Below, piece by piece: positions 24,506 to 31,645 of a stretch of 41,070 bases of DNA. Below the pieces are notes generated by a model. That model made no database searches. It was not told the origin of the DNA and saw nothing but the letters and a program-made list of their open reading frames with translations. Each line of letters starts with the position of its first letter. Position 1 is the stretch's first letter. The DNA lies in NCBI RefSeq assembly GCF_020103755.1, contig NZ_JAHSQD010000001.1, positions 38,270 to 79,339 on the forward strand. The letters are read 5' to 3'. This stretch comes from Streptomyces sp. LS1784 (lineage in GTDB: Bacteria > Actinomycetota > Actinomycetes > Streptomycetales > Streptomycetaceae). The position numbers were made by a program, and so were the translations under genes.

Positions 24506-25846
24506 TCAGCGGTCGAGGTGCCAGCGCGGGCGGTCGCCGTGGTGGTCGACGACGACCTTCGGCGGCAGCGGGAGCTCGTGGAAGGGGGACTCGTTGGAGT
24601 CCATCTGGTAGCCGGCGGTGTTGGGGTAGACGAGCAGGTCGCCGACGCGGGGCCGGGCGGGGAAGGCGATCTTGCGCCAAGTCAGCAGGTCGGAGTCCAG
24701 GCAGGAGGTCCCGCCGACGCACGCCGGGTACGGGCGGTCGGTGTGGTCGGTGCCGCCGGTGCGGTCGCGGAGCAGGACCGGGTCGGGCAGGTACTCGCTG
24801 TTGAACCACTGCTCGGACAGGCTGAGGCTGGTGCCGTCCACGGTGATGATCCCGTACCCGGAGCGGTCCTTGACGCCCTGGACGGGGAACACCGACGAGC
24901 CGGCGCGGTCCAGCAGGGCGCGGCCGGGCTCCAGCAGGAGCATCACGCCGGCCTGCCGCAGCCGCTCGGCAAGGTTCGGACCGGTACCGCCGGGGCTGGC
25001 GGAGAGGATCGCCCGAAGCGCGTCCGCGCCGGCGGCGGGGGAGTGGTAAGGGTAGAAGTCGCCTGCGGCGAAGGACCTCTCGCCGTGGTAGTGCCCGGGC
25101 CCCTGTTCGGCGAGGAAGGCGTCCCAGGCATCGGCGGCGACGTAGTCGACGGGGAAGCCGCCGCCGATGCTGATCCGGTCCGCCCGCAGGCCCGACGACC
25201 GAGCCTTGAGGCAGAGCTCGACGAGCTCTCCGGCGAGGTCGGCGCGCGGCTGGATCGCGTAGCCGGAGAGGTGGAAGCTGAGGCCCTCCATCCGTACGGT
25301 GTCCCCGGCGGCGACGCAGCGCTCCAACGCCTGGTGCAGCTGCGCGTCGTTCAGGCCGAACCTGCTGCGCGGCTGGGCCGGTGGGTACCGGCGCAGCAGG
25401 ACCCGGACGGGGCGGTTGCCGCCGAGGCCGAGCAGGCGCTCCAGTTCGTCGAGGGCGTCGACGGCGATCAGTGCGCCCTGCTGGGCGGCGACGCGCAGCA
25501 GTTGCTCGGACTTGGCGGGGCCGGTGACGACGAGGTCCTCGCCGCGCACGCCGTGGCCGAGCGCGTCGCGCAGTTCGCCGAGCGAAGCGACGTCGACTCC
25601 GGCGCCGACTGCGGCGCAGCGCTCCACGAACACGGAGGCCTTGTTGGACTTCTTCGCGTAGTAGACCCGGCCTTCCACCTCGGCGTCGGCCAAGGCGGCG
25701 CGGAAGGCGGCGAGATTGGCGTCGAACCGCTCGGGCAGCAGGTAGTGGAAGGGGCCCCGGAGGCCATGGGCGAGTTCGTGGAGCAGGCCGCTGCCGTGGA
25801 TCCGGTCGGTGAGCGGGTCCAAGTGGGCGGGCAGGGTCAGCGCCAC
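24506..25846 (-). CDS. PLP-dependent decarboxylase, group III (LysA/SbnH-like)
   Basis: 446 residues; the start is the GTG overlapping the end of the SbnB-like gene by 10 bases (VALTLPAHLDPLTDRIHGSG). Alanine-racemase-type barrel: PLP Lys is probably K66 in VYYAKKSNKA (equivalent to YAVKAN), phosphate loop ISIGGGFPVDY, and a C-terminal acid/base Cys in ACVGGTSCLDSDLL. Relatives decarboxylate diaminopimelate, ornithine or, for SbnH, a diaminopropionyl siderophore intermediate, leaving an ethylenediamine unit. In this context it most likely decarboxylates a 2,3-diaminopropionate-containing intermediate. The mid-region HYHGERSFAAGDFYPYHS looks like an insertion compared with LysA, as in siderophore-pathway decarboxylases. 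Family sure, substrate inferred. Confidence 0.88.
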   Translation of the reverse strand: MALTLPAHLDPLTDRIHGSGLLHELAHGLRGPFHYLLPERFDANLAAFRAALADAEVEGRVYYAKKSNKASVFVERCAAVGAGVDVASLGELRDALGHGVRGEDLVVTGPAKSEQLLRVAAQQGALIAVDALDELERLLGLGGNRPVRVLLRRYPPAQPRSRFGLNDAQLHQALERCVAAGDTVRMEGLSFHLSGYAIQPRADLAGELVELCLKARSSGLRADRISIGGGFPVDYVAADAWDAFLAEQGPGHYHGERSFAAGDFYPYHSPAAGADALRAILSASPGGTGPNLAERLRQAGVMLLLEPGRALLDRAGSSVFPVQGVKDRSGYGIITVDGTSLSLSEQWFNSEYLPDPVLLRDRTGGTDHTDRPYPACVGGTSCLDSDLLTWRKIAFPARPRVGDLLVYPNTAGYQMDSNESPFHELPLPPKVVVDHHGDRPRWHLDR

Positions 25847-26826
25847 AGGGCCACCTCGGCGCCGAGGTTCTGGTCGGCGGCGAGCTGGGCGAAGCGGTGA
25901 CCCAGCGCGATGTCGGTGACGACGAGTCCGCTGTTGTAGGCGAAGATCCGCTGCTCGGGGGCGGTTCGGGCCCTGGAGACGCCGGAGATGATGACGGGCA
26001 GCTCCAGGTCGACGGCCGGGAGGTTGCCGTCCGCGTCGGCCATGTCGGTGCCGGTGACGCGCATCTGGGCCTCGCTGGTGGCGATCACCCGGTCCGCCCG
26101 GTGGAGGGTGGAGGGAGCGAGGCCGTGGCCGACGAGAATCGCCACCGCACCTGGCTTGAGCCAGTCGGCCTCGACGGCGGCCGGGGTGTGTCCGCCGGCG
26201 GTGGCGACGATGACGTCGGCGTCGCGGGCGGCGGCCTTGAGGTCGGTGACCAGTTCGATCTCCCGGTCGGGGAAGTGCCGGGCGAGTTCGGTTCGGACCG
26301 CGGCGATGCCGTCGGGGTGGGTGCCGGACAGCAGGAGGCGCTCCAGCTCGGGCAGGGTGGTGAGCAGGAACGGCAGGGCGAGGCGGCCCTGGGTGCCGGT
26401 GCCGATGACGAGCGCGGTCGACGCGTCGGGGGCGGCGCACTCGCGGGCCAGCAGGGCGGAGACGGCCGGGGTGCGCAGGGAACCGATGCGGGAGCAGTCC
26501 ATCATGGCGACGGGCAGGCCGGTGACGTCGTCGTAGATGGTCAGCGTCGTGTAGTAGTGCTGGTTCTCGCGGCTCTCGTCGAGGCCGTGCTTGTAGGAGG
26601 TTTTGATGGCGACGACGTTGCGCACGCCGTCGCGGCCGAGCATGGCGTAGGAGACGGAGTGGCCGTCGGCGGGCCTGACGGTGAGTTTGCGCGGGTTTTC
26701 GGACTGCCCGGCGGCGAGGGTGCGGTAGGCCTGTTCGACGGTGTCGACGACGTCGGCGAGGGTGATGTCCAGGCCGGCGAGGTCGCTGGTGGACAGTACG
26801 CGCAGGGTGGTGTCGTCCCGGTCCAT
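25837..26826 (-). CDS. SbnB-like dehydrogenase (ornithine cyclodeaminase/mu-crystallin family)
   Basis: 329 residues from ATG MDRDDTTLRVLSTSDLAGLD. NAD-binding glycine loop LVIGTGTQGRLALP (142-147), and the family's YTTLTIYDDVTGLPVAMMDC and RTPAVSALLA blocks in the substrate half. SbnB oxidatively cleaves N-(2-amino-2-carboxyethyl)-Glu to L-2,3-diaminopropionate and 2-oxoglutarate; the pairing with an SbnA-like gene in one operon is the usual signature of Dap synthesis. The resemblance is to SbnB rather than to proline-forming cyclodeaminases mainly because of that context. It overlaps the decarboxylase gene, so the three Dap-type steps are translationally coupled. An opine-type reductive coupling role is the alternative. 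Confidence 0.88.
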   Translation of the reverse strand: MDRDDTTLRVLSTSDLAGLDITLADVVDTVEQAYRTLAAGQSENPRKLTVRPADGHSVSYAMLGRDGVRNVVAIKTSYKHGLDESRENQHYYTTLTIYDDVTGLPVAMMDCSRIGSLRTPAVSALLARECAAPDASTALVIGTGTQGRLALPFLLTTLPELERLLLSGTHPDGIAAVRTELARHFPDREIELVTDLKAAARDADVIVATAGGHTPAAVEADWLKPGAVAILVGHGLAPSTLHRADRVIATSEAQMRVTGTDMADADGNLPAVDLELPVIISGVSRARTAPEQRIFAYNSGLVVTDIALGHRFAQLAADQNLGAEVALWR

Positions 26827-26871
26827 GAGGGTGCCCTTTCGAGGTGTGGTGGGGCGGCGGCAGTTGGTGGT

Positions 26872-27861
26872 TCAGGCGGCCCAGGCGGTGAGGGCGGCCT
26901 GGCCGTAGCCGTGTTCGTCGTTCTCGGCGGCCGGGCGGGTGGGGCGGTGCTCGACGCGGACGGAGGCACGCTTGAGCCAGCGGTCGGTGCCGTCGTAGCG
27001 GGCCTGGAACGGTACGCGGCCGTGGACGACGAGGTCGTTGTCGACGATCAGGACGTCTCCCGGCTCCAGGCTCACCGCGACCGAGACTCGGGCGAGTTCC
27101 TCACCGAGGCGCCCGTATGCGTCGCGCCACGCCTCGTCCGCTTCCTCCAACGGGGTGTAGGCAGGGTCGTAGCGCATCGTCAGACCCTCGGGCGTCTCGA
27201 ACAGGGTGGGCACCGGCGCGGGCCGGCCGCCGAACTTCCGGGCCTGCTCGTAGGCGTCGTCGGGCAGGATCGGCGCGACGGGCCGCTTCAGCTGCTCGAC
27301 ATCGGCGTCGGACAGGTCGGCGAGGCGCACGCTGGCCGCGGTGGTGGCGATGGCGTCGTGGTTGCGCATGCAGCACAGCAGCAACAGGTGCGCGCGGCCC
27401 GGGTGGAAGGCGTCCTCGGTGTGCGGGGTGAGCAGGACGGAGCTGGAGGCGCCGGTCTGCTCGCTCTCGTGGCCGGGGGAGGGCACGATGTTGTGCACGA
27501 ACCTGCCCTCCTGCTGGCCGTCCCACGCGATCGGGGTGCCCATCAGCGTGGAGACGAGCAGCAGCACCACGTCCCAGAGCGCGCCGGCGTCACCGACGGT
27601 CGACCAGTGGCCGGGCGTGGGGCCGAGGTCGGTGTCGTCGATCTCCAGGCCGCGCAGCACGAACAGGCCGTCGGCGGTGTCGACCGGACGCAGCCGGTGG
27701 CGCAGCGGCTCGCTGAGCTGGGCGCACATCACGGGCAGGTCGGCCAGCAGGGCGGGGCTGGTCGCGGAGCCGTGGAAGGCCAGCAGCTTGGCGGCGGTGG
27801 TGGTGAGTTCCGCGACGGCAGCGGCGTCGAGACGGCGTACCGGGGCAGGGCGGGTGGGCAC
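26872..27861 (-). CDS. VioC/AsnO-like Fe(II)/2-oxoglutarate amino-acid hydroxylase
   Basis: 329 residues; GTG start (VPTRPAPVRRLDAAAVAELT) chosen for the GGAAGG seven bases upstream. Clavaminate-synthase-like fold with metal triad H147, E149 (TPHTEDAFHP) and H280 (VVHGRVPFQARYDG), followed by the 2-oxoglutarate-binding Arg region DGTDRWLKR. HTEDAFHP and RYDGTDRWLKR are typical of AsnO, VioC and OrfP, which 3-hydroxylate free Asn or Arg. Being first in the iron-controlled operon, it probably supplies a hydroxylated amino acid, arginine if this is an EDHA-like pathway, whose hydroxyl helps bind metal. An iron enzyme in an iron-starvation operon is notable but not unusual. Substrate inferred. 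Confidence 0.88.
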   Translation of the reverse strand: MPTRPAPVRRLDAAAVAELTTTAAKLLAFHGSATSPALLADLPVMCAQLSEPLRHRLRPVDTADGLFVLRGLEIDDTDLGPTPGHWSTVGDAGALWDVVLLLVSTLMGTPIAWDGQQEGRFVHNIVPSPGHESEQTGASSSVLLTPHTEDAFHPGRAHLLLLCCMRNHDAIATTAASVRLADLSDADVEQLKRPVAPILPDDAYEQARKFGGRPAPVPTLFETPEGLTMRYDPAYTPLEEADEAWRDAYGRLGEELARVSVAVSLEPGDVLIVDNDLVVHGRVPFQARYDGTDRWLKRASVRVEHRPTRPAAENDEHGYGQAALTAWAA

Positions 27862-28020
27862 GGTGGGACCTTCCGGGGACAGGAGAGGAGAAGGAGCACT
27901 GGGTGCGGGCACGTGGCATCACCGCGCCGGTGTGGGACGGCGACGGGAGCTGGGCGTGGGGCATCGGTCCGGGTCGGTTCGAACGGCCGGACGACAGGAA
28001 ACGTAGCAATGACTTAGAAG
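27862..28020. other. Leader/promoter region of the biosynthetic operon
   Basis: About 160 bases between the iron box and the hydroxylase start. No gene seen; a short rightward open frame (from 27903) has no coding character. Confidence 0.5.
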
Positions 28021-28039
28021 TTAGGCAAGCCTTACCTGA
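28021..28039 (-). promoter_or_regulatory. Iron box (DmdR/IdeR type) for the biosynthetic operon
   Basis: Read leftward it is TCAGGTAAGGCTTGCCTAA, very close to the actinobacterial iron-box consensus TTAGGTTAGGCTAACCTAA. It lies 160 bases before the hydroxylase start. Fe-loaded DtxR-family repressors bind such sites, so the operon should be induced in iron shortage. Confidence 0.85.
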
Positions 28040-28191
28040 CTGGATGTCCATATTTACGTGGTCGCGGATTCGGGTGGCGGTGCACGGTCCGCACAGGGGT
28101 AACTTCCCTGTCCTTGGCGCAAGTTGGAGGTGAGGGCGCATGGCTGGAAGTTGGGTGCGCCCCGTCGAACGGCTTGCGACGCGTCTCGAAT

Positions 28192-28210
28192 TTAGGGTAG
28201 GTAACCCTAA
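28192..28210 (+). promoter_or_regulatory. Iron box (DmdR/IdeR type) for the importer operon
   Basis: TTAGGGTAGGTAACCCTAA, a near-perfect 19-bp palindrome fitting the iron-box pattern, 36 bases before the lipoprotein start. A possible promoter overlaps it: TTGCGA at 28174-28179, an 18-base spacer and TAGGTA at 28198-28203, so a bound repressor would cover the -10. It is the second box of the divergent pair. Confidence 0.88.
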
Positions 28211-28245
28211 GCAAATTGAGTACGGACTCGAGACGAGGATCGAAC

Positions 28246-29805
28246 GTGGGCGTCACCAGACGACAGCTGCTGTGGGCCGGAGCCGGAGCCGGAGCGATCG
28301 GCATGCTCGCCGCCTGCGGTGGCGGCAAGGATGGCGCCAATGAGGCCGCACCCTCCGGCGGAACCGGGCAACAGCCCCACCCCGGAGGGACGTTGAAGAT
28401 CGGTGCCCTCGGCAAGGCCTCCGCCGTCACCCGGGACCCGCACGGCACCCAGGCCAATGAGAGCGACTACCTCATCATCAGCCTGATCTACGACACGCTC
28501 GCGATACCCGGGGACAGGACCAACACCGCTCCCCGCCTGGCCGCCTCCTGGAAGCCGTCCGACGACCTGAAGACCTGGCGCTTCACCCTGGCCGACGGCG
28601 CCACCTTCCACGACGGCACCCCGGTCACCGCCGACGACGTCGTCTGGTCGCTCAAGCGCCTGCGCAACACCCCGGCCGGCAAGAGCCGCCTGCCCGGTAT
28701 CCAGCCCGAGGGCATCACGGCCGAGGATGCCAAGACCGTCGTCCTGGTCTCCGACTACGCCAACGCCGACCTGCCGCTGCTGACCCGTCTGACCACCTTC
28801 GTCCTCAAGAAGGACACCAAGGACGACGCAATCGCGGGTGCGCCCGGCACCGGCCCCTTCAAGCTCGACTGGTACCGCGACGGCAACGCCCGTCTGGTGC
28901 GCAACGACAACTGGTACGGCGGCAAGGTCCTGTTGGACGCCGTCGAGGTGCGCCTCTTCGAGAGCCCCCAGGCCATGGCCAACGCCCTGCTCGCCGGGCA
29001 GATCGACGTCGCGTCCAACGCCGGCGCCGTCGCCGCCCGTACCGCGGAGGCCCGCAAGGACGTCCGGGTCGTCCGGCGCCCCAACGACATGGCGATGCCC
29101 ATCGTCATGCGCACCGCCGACGGTCCGTTCGCCGACGTACGGGTGCGCGAGGCCCTCAAGCTCGCCGTCGACCGCGACGCCATGGTCAAGCAGGCCCTCT
29201 CCGGCTACGGAAGCGTCGGCAACGACATCCTCGGCACCGGCGACCCCGCCTTCGCCAAGGACATCCCGCAGCGCACCCGGAACCTGGCCAAGGCCAGGCA
29301 ACTGCTCGCCGACGCCGGCTTCGACACCTCGAAGACCTACGACCTGGTCACCACCGAGGACATCGCCGGCCTGGCAGAGTCCGCGACGCTGTTCGCCACC
29401 CAGGTCCGCGAGGCCGGGGTGAAGATCAACGTCGTGAAGCAGGACTCCAAGGTGTTCTGGGACTCCACCTGGCTCAAGGGCACGCTCTACACCACGTACT
29501 GGGGCACCAACGACTCGGTGGTCTTCTTCGCCTCCAAGACGATGCTCTCGGACGCCGGCCAGAACGAGTCCGGCTGGAACGAGCCGAGCTTCGACGAGAC
29601 CTACCGCAAGGCCATGGGCACCGCCGACGCCGTCGAGCGCGACAAGCTGCTGCACCAGCTCCAGGAGATCGAGTTCGCCAAGTCCGGCTACCTGCTGTGG
29701 GGCATGGCCGACGGCATCGACCTCGCCGGCGCGGCCGTCCGCGACCTGCCCAAGCTCCCCGGCTACGGCCGCGTCCAGCTCGAGAAGACCTGGCTGGCGC
29801 GTTGA
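28246..29805 (+). CDS. ABC importer substrate-binding lipoprotein, peptide/nickel type, Tat-exported
   Basis: 519 residues from GTG (VGVTRRQLLWAGAGAGAIG). The signal has the twin-arginine motif TRRQLL, a short hydrophobic stretch and the lipobox LAAC, so it is a Tat-dependent lipoprotein anchored outside the membrane. The mature part is an SBP_bac_5 (DppA/OppA/NikA) protein: PRLAASWKPSDDLKTWRFTL, GATFHDGTPVTADDVVWSLK, VREALKLAVDRDAMVKQALS. Members bind peptides, nickel chelates or opine metallophores such as staphylopine (CntA). The iron box just upstream indicates a ferric (or other metal) chelate ligand. First gene of a four-gene overlapping importer operon. Confidence 0.92.
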   Translation: MGVTRRQLLWAGAGAGAIGMLAACGGGKDGANEAAPSGGTGQQPHPGGTLKIGALGKASAVTRDPHGTQANESDYLIISLIYDTLAIPGDRTNTAPRLAASWKPSDDLKTWRFTLADGATFHDGTPVTADDVVWSLKRLRNTPAGKSRLPGIQPEGITAEDAKTVVLVSDYANADLPLLTRLTTFVLKKDTKDDAIAGAPGTGPFKLDWYRDGNARLVRNDNWYGGKVLLDAVEVRLFESPQAMANALLAGQIDVASNAGAVAARTAEARKDVRVVRRPNDMAMPIVMRTADGPFADVRVREALKLAVDRDAMVKQALSGYGSVGNDILGTGDPAFAKDIPQRTRNLAKARQLLADAGFDTSKTYDLVTTEDIAGLAESATLFATQVREAGVKINVVKQDSKVFWDSTWLKGTLYTTYWGTNDSVVFFASKTMLSDAGQNESGWNEPSFDETYRKAMGTADAVERDKLLHQLQEIEFAKSGYLLWGMADGIDLAGAAVRDLPKLPGYGRVQLEKTWLAR

Positions 29806-30800
29806 CCACGCTCCAACCGGCCGGTGCCCGCGCGCCGCGCAGCCTCCCGGCCCGCATCCTGCCCAGTGCGGGCCGGGTCGCCCGGCAGGCCGTCCGGCGA
29901 CTCGTGATGCTGGTCGTCCTGCTGGCTGCCGTCTTCACGGCCATCGAGCTCCTGCCCGGCGACGCCGCCGGCGCGAGCTCCGACCGGGGCGTCACCGCCG
30001 CCGACCTCGCCGCCCGACGCACCGCCATGGGCCTCGACCGCCCGGTGGCCGAGCGCTTCTGGGACTGGATGACCGGCCTGCCCACCGGTGACCTCGGCAC
30101 CACCGCACGCGGCCAGCACGTCACCGACGTCCTGGCCGGCCCCTTCCCCAACACCCTCCTGCTCGGCGGCCTCGCCCTCGCACTGAGCACCGTCGGCGCC
30201 CTCGCCCTCGGAGGCTGGGCCGCGCTGCGCCCCAGCGGGCGCGTCGACCGCGCCGTCGACGCCCTGTCCACCGCCGCGTTCGCCCTCCCGGAGTTCGTCG
30301 TCTCCGTCGCCCTGCTCCTGCTGCTGTCCCAGTGGACCGGCTGGCTGCCCGCCGTCACCCTCACCGGCCCGGACGGCAGACCCGAGTCGTGGGCCATGAT
30401 CGTCCTGCCACTGCTCTCCCTGGCGGTCCCCCAGATCGGCTGGAACACCCGCATCGTGCGCGGAGCACTCGCCGACCAGGCCGCCCTGCCGCACGTCCAG
30501 GCCGCCGTCCTCGACGGCCTGCCCCGCCGCCGCATCCTCAGCCATCACATGCTCCCCGGCGCCCTGCCCGCCATCGCCGTCGGCATCGCCACCTCCGCCG
30601 GCATGCTCCTCGGCGGCACCGTCGTCGTCGAGACCCTCTTCAACTACCCCGGCATCGGCGCCATCCTGGCCGGAGCGATCACCGACCGCGACACCCCGCT
30701 GGTCGCCGGAGTCGTGGCCGCGGCCGGCGCCGCCATCAGTCTGCTCCTGCTGCTCGCCGACCTCGTCCGCACCACCACCCTCGGAGAAGAGCGACGATGA
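29802..30800 (+). CDS. ABC importer permease 1 (DppB/NikB type)
   Basis: 332 residues; TTG start overlapping the lipoprotein stop (TTGA, 29802-29805), reading LTTLQPAGARAPRSLPARIL. Six transmembrane helices are expected. Family features: ELLPGDAAGASS after helix 1, MGLDRPVAERFWDWM, and the coupling EAA-like loop with ALPHVQAAVLDGLPRRRILS before VVVETLFNYPGIGAILAGAI. The protein forms half of the membrane channel with the next gene product. ATGA overlap with the next gene keeps the stoichiometry tight. Confidence 0.9.
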   Translation: MTTLQPAGARAPRSLPARILPSAGRVARQAVRRLVMLVVLLAAVFTAIELLPGDAAGASSDRGVTAADLAARRTAMGLDRPVAERFWDWMTGLPTGDLGTTARGQHVTDVLAGPFPNTLLLGGLALALSTVGALALGGWAALRPSGRVDRAVDALSTAAFALPEFVVSVALLLLLSQWTGWLPAVTLTGPDGRPESWAMIVLPLLSLAVPQIGWNTRIVRGALADQAALPHVQAAVLDGLPRRRILSHHMLPGALPAIAVGIATSAGMLLGGTVVVETLFNYPGIGAILAGAITDRDTPLVAGVVAAAGAAISLLLLLADLVRTTTLGEERR

Positions 30801-31645
30801 CCGCCGACGCCCCGACAGCGGCCCCCTCGCCCACCACCCGACGGAAGCGACGGGTGTTCATCCGCGCCGTCCCCGCACTCGCCCTCGTCGCCCTCGCACT
30901 CGCCGGGCCGCTCCTCGCCCCGCACCCGATCGACACCCCGGTCACCTTCCCCTACGCCGAAGCGGGCGGCGACGCACCGCTCGGCGGCGACCAACTCGGC
31001 CGCGATGTCCTCAGCCGCCTGCTGACCGGCGGCGCACCGTTGATCGCCACCGCTCTGGCCATCGCCCTGGTCGTCACCGCGGCGGCCACCGCCATCGGCA
31101 TCCTCGCGGTTCTGCGTCCGGCCCTCGGCCGATGGATCGAACGCGCCGCGGACCTGACGATCCTGCTGCCGTCCGTCCTCGCCATCATGCTCATTGCCCT
31201 GGCCTGGCCCGGGGGCGGCCGCCTCGCCGTCGCGGCCGCCGCCATCATCCTCGGCATCCCCTACGCAGTGCGGATCGCCGCCGCCGCGGCCGCCCCCATC
31301 GCCACCACCGGCTTCGTCGAAGCCGCGGCAGCGGGCGGCGACAACCTCTGGCACCTCACCGTCCACGAGGTCCTGCCCAACCTGCGCTCCACCGTCCTCG
31401 CCCTGTTCGGCCTGCGCTTCGTCGAAGGCATCTACATCGTCTCCGTCGCCGCCTTCCTCCAACTCGGCCCCCAACCCCCGGAAGCCGACTGGGCGCTGAT
31501 GATCCGCGAGAACGCCGCCGGCATCACCCTCAACCCCTGGGCCGTCGGCGCCCCCTGCCTCGCCATCGGCCTGCTCGCCATCAGCGTCAACCTCGCCGCC
31601 GAAGCCCTCGCCCCCGCCCGGCCCACCCCGGAGACCCCGCTGTGA
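30797..31645 (+). CDS. ABC importer permease 2 (DppC/NikC type)
   Basis: 282 residues from ATG MTADAPTAAPSPTTRRKRRV. The DppC hallmark GGDAPLGGDQLGRDVLSRLL (normally GTDxxGRDxLSR) follows the first helix; the EAA loop TTGFVEAAAAGGDNLWHLTV, followed by HEVLPNLRSTVLALF, contacts the ATPase. Five to six transmembrane helices. Positively charged N-terminus on the cytoplasmic side. It overlaps both neighbours (ATGA upstream, GTGA downstream). Confidence 0.9.
   Translation: MTADAPTAAPSPTTRRKRRVFIRAVPALALVALALAGPLLAPHPIDTPVTFPYAEAGGDAPLGGDQLGRDVLSRLLTGGAPLIATALAIALVVTAAATAIGILAVLRPALGRWIERAADLTILLPSVLAIMLIALAWPGGGRLAVAAAAIILGIPYAVRIAAAAAAPIATTGFVEAAAAGGDNLWHLTVHEVLPNLRSTVLALFGLRFVEGIYIVSVAAFLQLGPQPPEADWALMIRENAAGITLNPWAVGAPCLAIGLLAISVNLAAEALAPARPTPETPL

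Noticed and set aside
25897..28017. Very long rightward open frame (about 700 codons) opposite the metallophore genes
   Set aside because: Gly/Val/Asp-rich antisense shadow of high-GC genes; the leftward frames carry clear enzyme motifs.
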